A stretch of 64,000 nucleotides of DNA from DASRHD01 sp035485575 (GCA_035485575.1 DATHNW010000025.1:62001-126000); one strand, 5' to 3'. Positions 25,081-34,306 are shown, numbered from the stretch's first letter. The notes: generated from the letters alone by a model not told the origin. A program made the numbers and translations.

Positions 25081-26091
25081 TTAAAAATATTTTTTGATGA
25101 GCCGCCGCAAAACCGGCCTCACCTGCCGCGCCAGCACCGGATTCGCATAGCCCATCCACGCCACCGGCGAAATCGTGTCGAGCGGCGTCCGCAGCGGCCC
25201 GCCCCTGGGCGCCTCCACCAAGCCGCCCGCCTCCGTCAGCAGCAACGCCGTGCAAATATCGTACGGATGGCAGACCAGCGATGAACGGCGGCCAAGCTTC
25301 GCGAGTGCCAGCGGCCGCAAGTCCCCGATCATGCGGTCGCGGCCGGCCAGCAGCTCGTGAATCTGGCCGCCGGTCGTGAGATATTGATCGTCAAACACCG
25401 GCACCCCGGCCGGGCCGGGCTCGTACAGCGCACTCCACAATTCCTCCTCGACGCGCGCCATGAGCGATTTGCCCTCGGGGAAAAATTTCACGAGCGAAGC
25501 AAAGCCATGCCGGAAGTCCTGCGCCGGCGAAGGCCGGGGAGGAAAGAGTTTTTTTCGTCCGCCGCCGCGCACGTCGACCGCCTCGGCCACGATCCCGCGT
25601 CGACCGCCTCCGCGCACCACGCTGAGCTGGTCGGAGCGCCATTGCTTGCTCGTGGGCAGTTCGGTCATGGCCGCGACCAGGATATCGGTAAGATTGGTTT
25701 TCGCCCCGCGCTGCGGCGCCAGCGCGGCCAGCGTCCAGGCGCTGCGCTTGTCGAACATCAGATTTCGCGTGCCATCGATGGGATCGAGGATGCATTTGAA
25801 AATCGTGCGCATGACCGGCGTGCCGCGCGGAAACGTGGCCGGCTCGCCCTCCTCCAGGCCCTCCATCACGAGTTCGACCGGCCACGCCCGCGGCCAGCTT
25901 TTTTCGAACCAGGCGAAGATCGCCGCCTCGCTGATCCGATCCACCCCATAAATCGTATCCGCCTCGGTCACGGCGGCGATGCGGGCAAAGCCCGCTGTGC
26001 CCTTTTTGTGCGCCGCCAGCAACGTGTCACGAATGTGGTCCTGCAGCACGCAAAGCAGGCGGCGCGCACGATGGAGCTGGGCGGCATTCAT
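25081..26091 (-). CDS. Inositol-monophosphatase-family protein
   Basis: A 336-residue phosphatase-fold protein of the IMPase / FBPase / CysQ superfamily. The metal-binding signature DPIDGTRN is intact at about residues 103-110. The second metal motif appears as HPYDICTALLLTEAGG in place of the usual WDxAAG, and an acidic pair (EGLEEGE) stands near the position of the conserved GEE. A long basic insert (about 165-195) and the divergent second motif leave the substrate open: inositol phosphate, 3'-phosphoadenosine phosphate or a sugar phosphate. It is convergent with the receiver gene and directly downstream of the MDR oxidoreductase gene (23-base gap), so co-transcription is likely. Confidence 0.75.
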   Translation of the reverse strand: MNAAQLHRARRLLCVLQDHIRDTLLAAHKKGTAGFARIAAVTEADTIYGVDRISEAAIFAWFEKSWPRAWPVELVMEGLEEGEPATFPRGTPVMRTIFKCILDPIDGTRNLMFDKRSAWTLAALAPQRGAKTNLTDILVAAMTELPTSKQWRSDQLSVVRGGGRRGIVAEAVDVRGGGRKKLFPPRPSPAQDFRHGFASLVKFFPEGKSLMARVEEELWSALYEPGPAGVPVFDDQYLTTGGQIHELLAGRDRMIGDLRPLALAKLGRRSSLVCHPYDICTALLLTEAGGLVEAPRGGPLRTPLDTISPVAWMGYANPVLARQVRPVLRRLIKKYF

Positions 26092-26114
26092 CAGCCGGTT
26101 TTCGCAGGATAAGG

Positions 26115-27107
26115 CTAAAGTTGCACCACGATTTTTCCAAACTGGCCGCCGCGCTCCATCAGCGCAAATGCCTCGGCCGCCCGCGTCAGGGGAAAAACAT
26201 CACTGATGACAGGCTTGAGGCGGTGCAGCGCAACAAATTCCTGCAGTCCGGTGAAGTCACCGGGACTGCCCATGGTCGAGCCGAGCAGTGAAATCTGCCG
26301 CCAGAAAATCTTGCGCAACGCCAGACCGGGCGCATTGCCGCGCGTCGCACCGAAAAACACGATGCGACCGCCAGGCGCGGCGAGTTCGATGAGATCATTG
26401 AACCCCTCCCCGCCTGCACTGTCAAAAATCACGTCAAAAAGGCCGTGCGTTTTGGCCAGCTCCGCCGCCCAACCCGGTTGCGTATAGCTGGCGCCGCCGG
26501 CCGCGCCGAGGGCGATGGCGCGGGAAATTTTCTCCGCGCTGCTGGAGGTGACAAAAACCTCCGCGCCCTGCGCGACCGCAAACTGCAGCGCGAAAAGCGC
26601 CGCGCCTCCACCAATACCGGTGATGAGCACACGGTCGGCGGCCCGGAGCTGGGCCCGGGCAAAAAGCGCGCGATACGCGGTGAGCCCGGAAAGCGGCAGC
26701 GCGGCGGCTTCCTCCCACGAGAGATGCGCCGGCTTCGCAACAAGATTGGCCGCCGGCACGGCAACTTTCTCCGCCAGCGTCCCGGCGCGCGGCAGGCCGA
26801 GGATGGAAAACCCCTCGCCTTGCGCCGACTCGTGGCCGCCCCAGTCCAAGCTTGGGTTGATGATGACCTCGCGCCCCACCCAGGCCTGATCCACGCCCTC
26901 GCCCACACTTTCCACCACCCCCGCTCCGTCGGAGCCGGGAATGCAGGGAAATTTCAGCCCGGCGTACTGGCCGAGCTTGATCCACACGTCGCGATGATTG
27001 AGCGCCGCCGCCCGCAGGTTGACCACTGCTTCGCCGGGCACGGCCGACGGATCGGGCACGCGGGCGATCTGGAGTTCGTTGACGGCGGTGAGCTGGACGG
27101 CGCGCAT
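26115..27107 (-). CDS. Zinc-type / quinone oxidoreductase (MDR superfamily)
   Basis: A 330-residue medium-chain dehydrogenase/reductase. It has a GroES-like N-terminal domain (ALNHRDVWIKLGQYAGLKFP, GSDGAGVVESVGEGV) and a Rossmann nucleotide-binding domain with the motif GIGGGAALFALQFA at about residue 164. The structural-zinc cysteine cluster of classical alcohol dehydrogenases is absent, so a quinone- or enone-reductase type is more likely than an alcohol dehydrogenase. NADPH use is expected from the family. The nitroreductase gene lies 42 bases upstream. Confidence 0.85.
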   Translation of the reverse strand: MRAVQLTAVNELQIARVPDPSAVPGEAVVNLRAAALNHRDVWIKLGQYAGLKFPCIPGSDGAGVVESVGEGVDQAWVGREVIINPSLDWGGHESAQGEGFSILGLPRAGTLAEKVAVPAANLVAKPAHLSWEEAAALPLSGLTAYRALFARAQLRAADRVLITGIGGGAALFALQFAVAQGAEVFVTSSSAEKISRAIALGAAGGASYTQPGWAAELAKTHGLFDVIFDSAGGEGFNDLIELAAPGGRIVFFGATRGNAPGLALRKIFWRQISLLGSTMGSPGDFTGLQEFVALHRLKPVISDVFPLTRAAEAFALMERGGQFGKIVVQL

Positions 27108-27149
27108 TAAACAGGCGAAGGCCGCGCCAGCGGCCCCCGGGTCAAAGTT

Positions 27150-27800
27150 TCAAACATGCTCGATGACGTCCGCAGGCTTGAAGCGGACTTTTTTGGCCGT
27201 GGCGTATTTGTCGTCGGCCGAGCGATAGCCGGCGGCACAGGCGCACAGCGTTGTGAGCCCTTGGGCCGCGAGCCCGAGGATTTCATCGTATTTCGGCGGC
27301 TCGATGCCTTCCATCGGGCAGGTATCGACATCGAGCAGCGCAGCCGCGGTCATGAACTGGCCGAGCGCAATATAAACCTGATGCGATTGCCAGGTGTCGA
27401 GACGACCGGCCACCCGCGCCTTCTCGAGGTTGCCCACCATCATGTCGCGATAGCCCTTGAGCGCCTCCTTCGTGCCTCCGCGCACCTCGACCATCCGGTC
27501 GATATAGCGGTCCACATGCCCCGGGCTGAGATTTTTCCTCATCGTGAAGACGACGTAATGCGAACACTCGACAGGCTGCGTCTGGCCCCACGAAACCGCG
27601 GAAAGTTTCTGTCGCGTGGCCGGATCCTGCACCACGATGAATTTCCACGGCTGCAGACCGTACGACGACGGCGCGAGCACAAGCGCCTCCTCCAGCACAG
27701 TCCAAATATCCGCCGGGATTTTCTTCGCCGGATCAAATTTTTTCGTGGCATAACGCCAGTGCAGGGCCTCGAGCAGCGTGTTGGTTGGAATTGATTTCAT
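27150..27800 (-). CDS. Nitroreductase-family NAD(P)H-dependent oxidoreductase
   Basis: An FMN-dependent oxidoreductase of 216 residues. It shows the family start LLEALHWRYATKKFDPAKK, the FMN-contacting APSSYGLQPWKFIVV and a C-terminal GLAAQGLTTLCACAAGYRS segment. Members reduce nitro-aromatics, quinones or flavins; the precise substrate cannot be read. I chose ATG 27800 (MKSIPTN), which begins the conserved fold; the frame extends 14 residues upstream. It precedes the MDR oxidoreductase and IMPase-like genes on the same strand. Confidence 0.87.
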   Translation of the reverse strand: MKSIPTNTLLEALHWRYATKKFDPAKKIPADIWTVLEEALVLAPSSYGLQPWKFIVVQDPATRQKLSAVSWGQTQPVECSHYVVFTMRKNLSPGHVDRYIDRMVEVRGGTKEALKGYRDMMVGNLEKARVAGRLDTWQSHQVYIALGQFMTAAALLDVDTCPMEGIEPPKYDEILGLAAQGLTTLCACAAGYRSADDKYATAKKVRFKPADVIEHV

Positions 27801-27875
27801 GAAAAGTGCCGGGAACGAGCATGGAGAATACCGGTTTGTCAAAAGACCCGAGCAAATTTAATCGGCATCGTCATT

Positions 27876-29471
27876 TTACGTTTCGCCGCCGGGCGCCTTC
27901 CTCCGCCCGACAACGCGCGCCAGCACGGCCGCGAGTTCGTCGCGGCCCTCGATGCGGAGGAGCCAGAGCGTCGCGCCGTAGGCCAGCACGCCCAGCGGGA
28001 TCAGGCCCAGCACGGCAGCGAGGTCGGCCACGTGCACCTTGAACCGGACCAGATGGATATCCCCGCTGATGCTGCCGACCAGCTGCCAGCCGGCCCAGAC
28101 CGTCATGCCCATCGCGAGCGTGCCCGCCAGCACCTTGACCAGGCTCGGCCAGAGCGGGGCCAGCGTCATGCCCGGCAGCCGCCGGGCGAGTGCCCGCTGC
28201 AGAAGCACCATCTGTACGATGATCGCCGTGGTGCTCGCGATCACGAGCCCGGCCGCGCCCAGCCAGTGCATGAGGGAAACACTCAAAACGAGGTTAATGA
28301 TGAAATCCACCACGGCCACTTTGACCGGCGTCGCCGTGTCCTTCACCGCGTAGAAGGCGCGCACGGTCAGGTTCACCACGGAAAAAAACGGCATGCCCAC
28401 CACGAATAGGGCGAGCAACGGCGTCATCGCGTGCGCATCATCCACTGTGAATTTGCCATGCTGGTAAAGCAGCCGCACGATCGGTCCGCTCAGCAACGCA
28501 AGGCCGACGGCCGCGGGCACGTTGATGACCAGGACGAGCCGCAGGCCCTTGCGAAAATCATTTCCCATCGCCGTGAAATTCCGTTCCGCCGCATGCCGCG
28601 CAATCAGCGGATAGACCACGGTCGAGATCGCGATGGCAAACACGCCGATCGGCAGCTCCATTAGGCGGTTGGCGTAGAACAGCAGCGCGCCGGCGGAATC
28701 GTTGATGGAATAGGCCAGCAGGCCGGAGACCGTGACGTTCACCTGATAAATCGCCGTGCCGAAAAATCCCGGTGTCATCAGAGCGGCGATTTCCCGCACC
28801 CGCGGCGACAGTCCGAGGTGGAAGCGCGGCCGCCAGCCGTCGCGGATCAGCACGCCGGCCGGGACCGCCATTTGCAGAAAGCCGCCCACCAGCACACCCG
28901 CGCACCACCAGTGCACCTCGGCCAGCGGCGTGCGGGCGAAATGCCAGCCGGCCACGCCAAGCGAGAGAATCATCGCCAGGTTCAGCCAGATGGGCGAGAG
29001 CGCCGGCTCGGTGAAGCGCTCCAGCACGTTGAGCGTGGCATTGAACGCGGCCGCGATACACACCAGCGCGAGGTAGGGAAAAAGAATGACCGTGAGATCC
29101 GCGACCAGGTACCATTTGGGCTCCAGGCCGAGAATGAGCCGTGAGCGGCTGAAGACCAGCATGGCCAGCGCCACCACGCCGCTGGTGACGACCAGCAGCC
29201 AGCTCACGACCGTGCTGAGCAGGGCAAAGGCGCCCGGCCGGCCGTTTTCGTGCAGTTCCTCCTGGAGGGTCGGCACAAAGGCGGCGGTCAACGCGCCCTC
29301 CCCGAGCAAGCGCCGGAACAGGTTCGGCAGTCGGAAGGCCGTCGTGAATGCTGTGTTGAAAATGCTCGCGCCGAAAATCGCCGCGCTGAGCTGGTCGCGC
29401 ACGAGCCCGAGCACGCGGGAAACGACCGTGAGAAACGAGATGATGCCGATGTTCTTGATCTTCTTCGACAC
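27876..29471 (-). CDS. murJ: Lipid II flippase MurJ (MviN)
   Basis: An integral membrane protein of 531 residues with about 14 hydrophobic helices, the MurJ/MviN flippase that moves lipid II across the inner membrane for peptidoglycan assembly. Family landmarks are near the N-terminus: SRVLGLVRDQLSAAIFG, AFRLPNLFRRLLGEGALTAA and FVPTLQEE. I chose GTG 29471 (VSKKIKNIGI); the frame is open upstream to 29840, but that part is Arg/Ser-rich, unlike MurJ, and overlaps the divergent pta gene. The short C-terminal tail is basic. It is unlinked to the dcw cluster but feeds the same pathway. Confidence 0.92.
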   Translation of the reverse strand: MSKKIKNIGIISFLTVVSRVLGLVRDQLSAAIFGASIFNTAFTTAFRLPNLFRRLLGEGALTAAFVPTLQEELHENGRPGAFALLSTVVSWLLVVTSGVVALAMLVFSRSRLILGLEPKWYLVADLTVILFPYLALVCIAAAFNATLNVLERFTEPALSPIWLNLAMILSLGVAGWHFARTPLAEVHWWCAGVLVGGFLQMAVPAGVLIRDGWRPRFHLGLSPRVREIAALMTPGFFGTAIYQVNVTVSGLLAYSINDSAGALLFYANRLMELPIGVFAIAISTVVYPLIARHAAERNFTAMGNDFRKGLRLVLVINVPAAVGLALLSGPIVRLLYQHGKFTVDDAHAMTPLLALFVVGMPFFSVVNLTVRAFYAVKDTATPVKVAVVDFIINLVLSVSLMHWLGAAGLVIASTTAIIVQMVLLQRALARRLPGMTLAPLWPSLVKVLAGTLAMGMTVWAGWQLVGSISGDIHLVRFKVHVADLAAVLGLIPLGVLAYGATLWLLRIEGRDELAAVLARVVGRRKAPGGET

Positions 29472-29559
29472 GCGCGCAGTTCTCTCGGCGCCACCGGCGC
29501 TTAGCAAGTTCTTAACCCATGGCATTGACGATGCTCCGCCGCCGGAACACGCTGATCCC

Positions 29560-30591
29560 ATGCCGCTTGTTCCGAAACTCATCGAGAGACTCCAGCGCCA
29601 CCCGAAGCGCGTCGTCTTCCCTGAAGGGAGCGATCCGCGCATCATCCAGGCCGCGCGCCAGTGGGTCACGCGCCGCATGGGCGTGCCCATTCTCCTCGGC
29701 GACCGCACCGCGATCAAGAGCGCCGCGGCCAAGCTCGACATCAATCTCGAGGGCATGCGTCTCATCGAGCCGGAACGCAGCGAGGACTTTGCCGCGTTCG
29801 CCACGGAATTTACAAAGCTCCGCCGGGACAAGGGCCTCACGCCCGACGAGGCCCGCGCCGCGATGCGCGATACGAATTACTTCGCGACCATGATGCTCGC
29901 CACCGCCCGGGTCGACGCGCTCGTGGCCGGCGCCACCGTCACGGCCTCCAGCGCACTGCGTCCCCTTTTCCAGATCATCCCGCGGCTGGAAAACGTCCGC
30001 GTGGCCTCGTCGCTGATGATCCTCGATTTCGATGAAAACAAGGTCGGCAGCGACGGCTCGCTCTTTCTCGCCGACTGCAGCGTCATCCCCGACCCGACCG
30101 CCGAGCAGCTCTGCGACATCGCGCTTTCCACTGCGATGATCGCGCACCATCTCACCAATGAGACGCCGCGCATCGCCATGCTCAGCTACGCCTCAAAAAG
30201 CTCCTCCAGCCAGCCGTCGCTCGTCAAGGTCCGCACTGCAACCGAGCTGGCCCGCGCCAAGGCCGCGACCGGGCGCCTCCCGATCGAGATCGACGGCGAG
30301 CTCCAGCTCGACGCCGCGCTCGATGCGCGCACCGCCGAGATGAAAAAAATCGCCAGTCCGGTCGCGGGCCGCGCCAACATCCTCATTTTCCCCGACCTGA
30401 ACAGCGCCAACATCGGTTACAAGCTCGTGCAGATTCTCGCCGGCGCCAACACCTTCGGCCAGATCCTCACCGGCCTGAGCAAGCCCGCCGCCGAGATCAG
30501 CCGCGGCGCCAGCGCCCACGACATTTTCGGCGCCGCCGCCGTCGTCGGCTGCCAGGCCATCGACCGCCGGCTGCTCTACGGCACGGCCTGA
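29560..30591 (+). CDS. pta: Phosphate acetyltransferase, catalytic domain (Pta)
   Basis: It makes acetyl phosphate from acetyl-CoA and phosphate, or the reverse. The 343-residue product is the PTA_PTB catalytic fold alone (RVVFPEGSDPRIIQAARQW near the start; NYFATMMLATARVDALVAGA; ANILIFPDLNSANIGYKL; GLSKPAAEISRGA), as in short Pta enzymes. I chose ATG 29560; the frame extends upstream into antisense murJ, which is not plausible. The next gene, 19 bases downstream, encodes the AAA/DRTGG half that forms the N-terminus of the long Pta type, so the enzyme is split in two here. No ackA is in the window. Confidence 0.92.
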   Translation: MPLVPKLIERLQRHPKRVVFPEGSDPRIIQAARQWVTRRMGVPILLGDRTAIKSAAAKLDINLEGMRLIEPERSEDFAAFATEFTKLRRDKGLTPDEARAAMRDTNYFATMMLATARVDALVAGATVTASSALRPLFQIIPRLENVRVASSLMILDFDENKVGSDGSLFLADCSVIPDPTAEQLCDIALSTAMIAHHLTNETPRIAMLSYASKSSSSQPSLVKVRTATELARAKAATGRLPIEIDGELQLDAALDARTAEMKKIASPVAGRANILIFPDLNSANIGYKLVQILAGANTFGQILTGLSKPAAEISRGASAHDIFGAAAVVGCQAIDRRLLYGTA

Positions 30592-30610
30592 CCGTCACCC
30601 GCTCAGGCCC

Positions 30611-31774
30611 ATGTATTCGCACTCGCAAAATCCCTTCATCCAGCCCGCGCTGCCGCTGCTCAAGACACCGACGAACACGATCACCAAGCGTATCTTCGTC
30701 GCCGCCACGCGCATGAACGATGGCAAGACGACGACCTGCCTCGGCCTCTTCGCCGCGCTCCAGTCGCTCTTCCCGCGTGTCGGCTTCATCAAGCCCGTCG
30801 GCCAGCGCTTCATCGAGGTCCACGGCCACAAGGTGGACGAGGATTCGTACCTGCTCGACACCATCTACGACGTCCACGTGCCCATCGAGAGCATGAGCCC
30901 GATCACCGTGGACAGCACGTTCACCCGCCGCTTCCTCAAGCAGCCGGACACGATGTTCGCAGAGCTGGTGGACAAAATCTGCCGGGCCTTCGACCGCGTT
31001 TCCTGGGAAAAGGATTTCACCCTTATCGAAGGCACGGGCCACGCCGGCGTCGGCTCCGTCTTCGAGCTCTCCAACGCCCGCGTGGCGAAGCTGCTCAACG
31101 CCAAGGTCATCCTCGTCTCGCCCGGCGGCATCGGCCGGCCCATCGACGAAATCGCGCTCAATAAGGCCCTCTTTGACAAACAGGGCGTGCAGGTCATCGG
31201 CGCCATCCTCAACAAGGTCGACGTCGACAAAATCCCGCAGATCGTCGAATACGCCGGCCTCGGCCTCGCCCGGCTGGGCGTCCCCCTGCTGGGCGTCCTG
31301 CCCGTGCTGCCGATGCTTTCCGAGCCCAATCTCCTGCAAATCGCGGAAGAAATCGGGGGCCGCTGGCTCAACGCCCGCTCCGTCGCCCCCAATGAGCGCG
31401 TTTCACGTGTAGTCGTCGGAGCCATGACGGCCAAGGGCATCGTCGACTACCTCCAGCCCGGCACTCTCATCATCACGCCAGGCGACCGGGACGACATCAT
31501 CCTCGCCGCCATCTCCAGCGCGCGGCTTTCCGGCCAGAAGACCATCGCCGGCCTCATTCTCACGAACGACATCCTGCCGCACGAAAAGCTCCTCGAACTG
31601 CTGACCCAGACCGATATCCCGGTCATCGCCGCCCCCGAGGAAAGCTTCACCATCACGTCGAAAATCAACGGCATGACGGTGAAGACCCAGCCGCAGGACA
31701 AGGACAAGATCCCGGTCATCAAGCGGCTCATCACCGAGCACGTTGACCTTAAAAAGCTGCTCGCTTCTTTCTGA
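30611..31774 (+). CDS. AAA_26 / DRTGG protein, counterpart of the Pta N-terminal half
   Basis: A 387-residue P-loop protein. The dethiobiotin-synthetase-like domain (about 25-240) begins IFVAATRMNDGKTTTCLGLF and includes TLIEGTGHAGVGSVFELSNA. A DRTGG domain (about 265-375) follows. This is the same domain pair that precedes the catalytic domain in long E. coli-type Pta, where it is regulatory. It lies 19 bases after the separate pta gene, and the two lengths add up to about a full Pta (343 + 387). Role in allosteric control is inference; it keeps its own P-loop. Confidence 0.82.
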   Translation: MYSHSQNPFIQPALPLLKTPTNTITKRIFVAATRMNDGKTTTCLGLFAALQSLFPRVGFIKPVGQRFIEVHGHKVDEDSYLLDTIYDVHVPIESMSPITVDSTFTRRFLKQPDTMFAELVDKICRAFDRVSWEKDFTLIEGTGHAGVGSVFELSNARVAKLLNAKVILVSPGGIGRPIDEIALNKALFDKQGVQVIGAILNKVDVDKIPQIVEYAGLGLARLGVPLLGVLPVLPMLSEPNLLQIAEEIGGRWLNARSVAPNERVSRVVVGAMTAKGIVDYLQPGTLIITPGDRDDIILAAISSARLSGQKTIAGLILTNDILPHEKLLELLTQTDIPVIAAPEESFTITSKINGMTVKTQPQDKDKIPVIKRLITEHVDLKKLLASF

Positions 31775-31792
31775 AAACGGCAGGGGCCGGAC

Positions 31793-32455
31793 TTACTTCG
31801 CGATCATCAGCTTCAGCGTACTGCCGTCGATCTTCACATCCGTGAGCTTTTTCCATGCCGCCACCAGCTCATCGGGCAGCTGTTGCGCTGAATAAATTTT
31901 CTTCATCAGCAGACCCGTCAGCATGGGAATGTGCTGGGCCGGCATCGAGCCGATGAGAAACTCCTTTGGTTCATAGACAAACACGCCGCTCTCCTTCTGG
32001 AAGCCGCCCCGCATCTGCAGGATGACCGATTCACTCACCCCGAACAGGTTCAGCGTGCATGGGATTCCGATTTGCAGCACGCCGTTGCGGATGCGGAAAT
32101 TCGGTTCCGCCGTCAGCGTAGCGGGATCCGCCGGCGGCTTCTTCGGCGCGCCGCCACTCCCCGCCATCCAGGTATTGAGTTCGTCCTCGGTCAGGTTGAC
32201 GGACGTGCCTTCGATGAAAAGCTGCTGTTTGCGCAGGAGTTGCTGGCCCTTGTACGCGTCTTTCGTGCCCTGCAGATAATAAATCATGCCCTCGATCCGT
32301 TTGTCCGGCGGCGGCAGTTCATTTACCACGGCGACCGGCTTGAAGATCAGGAAAAGCGCCGCCAGAATCACGCCCACCGCGAGGCTCAACGTCGCGCCCA
32401 GCACGACTTCGACGATGCCGGGCCCATAAATGGACCGCATGAGTTTCTTGTCCAT
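31793..32455 (-). CDS. Single-pass membrane protein of unknown function
   Basis: A 220-residue protein. A hydrophobic helix at about 13-38 (GIVEVVLGATLSLAVGVILA) anchors a soluble C-terminal domain outside the membrane. I do not recognise the family. The soluble part has a Pro-rich linker (GAPKKPPADPATL) and ends in a compact mixed domain. It lies 9 bases downstream of the FmdB-type zinc-ribbon gene, suggesting one transcript. It is convergent with the DRTGG gene, with only 18 bases between the stops. Confidence 0.7.
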   Translation of the reverse strand: MDKKLMRSIYGPGIVEVVLGATLSLAVGVILAALFLIFKPVAVVNELPPPDKRIEGMIYYLQGTKDAYKGQQLLRKQQLFIEGTSVNLTEDELNTWMAGSGGAPKKPPADPATLTAEPNFRIRNGVLQIGIPCTLNLFGVSESVILQMRGGFQKESGVFVYEPKEFLIGSMPAQHIPMLTGLLMKKIYSAQQLPDELVAAWKKLTDVKIDGSTLKLMIAK

Positions 32456-32464
32456 AGTCTGTTC

Positions 32465-32743
32465 CTATTTTGTGGCGGTGGCCGGGGTGGGCGCGGGCTT
32501 GCTTTCGCCGCCCGCGGGTTTGGCCGGCTTGTCCGCACCGTCTGTTTTTTTCACGGAAGATTTCTTGTAGTCCGTCTCGTAAAAGCCGCTGCCCTTGAAA
32601 ATCAGCCCGGCGCCCACACCCATCAGGCGCTTGAGCGATTTTTTGCCACACTGCGGGCATTTGGCGAGCGGGGCATCCTTCATCGACTGGAAAGCTTCGA
32701 ATTCGTGGCCGCACTTCGTGCAAACATAGTCATAGGTCGGCAT
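32465..32743 (-). CDS. FmdB-family zinc-ribbon protein
   Basis: A 92-residue protein with the FmdB/CxxC_CXXC_SSSS zinc ribbon: MPTYDYVCTKCGHEFEA then KCPQCGKKSLKRLMG, giving two CxxC pairs. The C-terminal 30 residues are a low-complexity Lys/Pro/Ala tail. FmdB-type proteins are widespread putative regulators of unclear function. It is flanked on the same strand by the DUF4013 protein gene (16-base gap) and the membrane protein gene. Confidence 0.9.
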   Translation of the reverse strand: MPTYDYVCTKCGHEFEAFQSMKDAPLAKCPQCGKKSLKRLMGVGAGLIFKGSGFYETDYKKSSVKKTDGADKPAKPAGGESKPAPTPATATK

Positions 32744-32759
32744 GGAAAAGTTGCCGGTG

Positions 32760-33368
32760 TTATGGCGCCCGCTGGCCTGCTTTGCGAGACTCTTCTATGT
32801 TTCGGAAAAATGCCGCATAGAATGTCCATCCGCCCGCCAAGCCTGTAAAAATCGTAAAAGTCATCAAGGGGAAGCCCACGAACAAAAACCCGATCAGGGC
32901 AAACGTCGGCAACCAAAACCGGCCGCGGTGCGAAGCCAGCATCGCCACCAGCACCGGCAGCCGGAAGGCGTCGCGATATTCCTCGCGTTTCTGATACTGA
33001 TAGAGGCCGGCCGCCGACAGCGGCCCCGCCAGTAGCACGCCGGGGATCATTGGCACATAAACAAACACGCCAAATGAAAACGGCCGCAGGGGCAGGGTCA
33101 ACGCCCAGCACGCCACCAAGGGCACCACGCCCAGCACCAAAAAAATCACAAACGCCGCCACGCCATTGAGGAACAGCCGCCGCCAGTCCGTCCACTCCGG
33201 CAGCTCCAGGAGGTCGCCCCGCCGCGCCCGTGCAACCAGCTCGTAAAGATAGCCGAAAGCGAGGAAATGGGCCACCGGCACCACGAGCAGCAGGCCGCCC
33301 ACGACGCACTTCACGAACCAGGACGAATCGCTGAATAACCGTTTGCAAACTTGCTCGAGCGTAGGCAT
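32760..33368 (-). CDS. DUF4013 membrane protein
   Basis: A 202-residue polytopic membrane protein. The family hallmark appears near the start (VVPVAHFLAFGYLYELVARARRG and LLELPEWTDWRRLFLNG), followed by about four further hydrophobic helices. Function is unknown. I chose ATG 33368 (MPTLEQVCKRLF); the frame is open to 33422, but that stretch overlaps the ispA-type gene start on the other strand. It is divergent from the polyprenyl synthetase. Confidence 0.8.
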   Translation of the reverse strand: MPTLEQVCKRLFSDSSWFVKCVVGGLLLVVPVAHFLAFGYLYELVARARRGDLLELPEWTDWRRLFLNGVAAFVIFLVLGVVPLVACWALTLPLRPFSFGVFVYVPMIPGVLLAGPLSAAGLYQYQKREEYRDAFRLPVLVAMLASHRGRFWLPTFALIGFLFVGFPLMTFTIFTGLAGGWTFYAAFFRNIEESRKAGQRAP

Positions 33369-33409
33369 TGCGGCGGAAGAAACCCGCCGCGCAAAGTAGC
33401 CACGCCCGC

Positions 33410-34306
33410 ATGGACTTCTCAATCAAATTAAACTCCCACGTCACCCGCATCGAAGCCGGCATCGAGCGCCTCCTGCCGCCCGCCACGGCATCGGACCACG
33501 CCGGCCCCCGCCGCATCCACGAGGCCATGCGCTATTCATTGCAGGCCGGCGGCAAACGCCTCCGGCCCGTGCTCACGCTCGCCGCCGCCGAGCTCTTTCC
33601 TCCCGGCCCGGGACCGGCCGATCCCCTGCCCGCCGCCGTGGCCATCGAGTGCGTGCACACCTATTCGCTCATTCACGACGACCTGCCGGCGATGGACAAC
33701 GATGACTTCCGCCGCGGACATCCCACCGCGCACAAAAAATTCGACGAGGCCACCGCCATTCTCGCAGGCGACGCCCTGCTTACCCACGCCTTCGCGCTCC
33801 TCGTCGAAAACTACCCGCCCGGCCTCGCCTCCACCCTCGTGCGCACGCTCACGGTCGCCGCCGGCAGCGCCCACCTCATCGGCGGGCAAATGGAAGACAT
33901 CCTCGCCGAGAAAAAAGCCGGCACCACCGCCGCCGGCCTCGAATTCATCCATCTCAATAAAACCGCCGCCATGATCGAAGCCGCGCTCGTCCTGGGCGGC
34001 CTTTGCCAGGATGCCGACCCGGCTGCGCTTTCCACGCTCCGCACCGCCGGCCGCCATCTCGGCCTCACCTTTCAAATCATCGACGACGTCCTCGACGCCA
34101 CTGCCGACAGCGCCACGCTCGGCAAGACCGCCGGCAAGGATGCAAAAGCCGGCAAGATGACCTTCGTGAGACTCCACGGCCTCGATGCCTCGCGCCGTTT
34201 CGCCTACGAGCATACGGAAAAGGCCCTCGCCGCGCTCAATCTCCTGCCCGGCGACAAATCTTTCCTTACCGCGCTCATCGAAATGATGGCCTCACGGTCA
34301 AGTTGA
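33410..34306 (+). CDS. ispA: Polyprenyl (farnesyl/geranylgeranyl) diphosphate synthase
   Basis: A trans-isoprenyl diphosphate synthase of 298 residues, condensing isopentenyl diphosphate with allylic diphosphates. Both Asp-rich motifs are present: first IHDDLPAMDNDD (about 87-98) and second FQIIDDVLD (about 222-230), plus GGKRLRPVL. Length and motif form fit the IspA (farnesyl) subgroup; chain length cannot be fixed without structural comparison. I chose ATG 33410 (MDFSIKL), 42 bases inside the longer frame. It supplies precursors for undecaprenyl carrier lipid and quinones. Confidence 0.9.
   Translation: MDFSIKLNSHVTRIEAGIERLLPPATASDHAGPRRIHEAMRYSLQAGGKRLRPVLTLAAAELFPPGPGPADPLPAAVAIECVHTYSLIHDDLPAMDNDDFRRGHPTAHKKFDEATAILAGDALLTHAFALLVENYPPGLASTLVRTLTVAAGSAHLIGGQMEDILAEKKAGTTAAGLEFIHLNKTAAMIEAALVLGGLCQDADPAALSTLRTAGRHLGLTFQIIDDVLDATADSATLGKTAGKDAKAGKMTFVRLHGLDASRRFAYEHTEKALAALNLLPGDKSFLTALIEMMASRSS

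Noticed and set aside
29086..29559. N-terminal extension of Pta to 501 residues
   Set aside because: It is antisense to murJ; the Pta fold begins at ATG 29560.
29472..29840. N-terminal extension of MurJ to residue count 654
   Set aside because: The extra 123 residues are Arg/Ser-rich, antisense to pta and absent from the MurJ fold.
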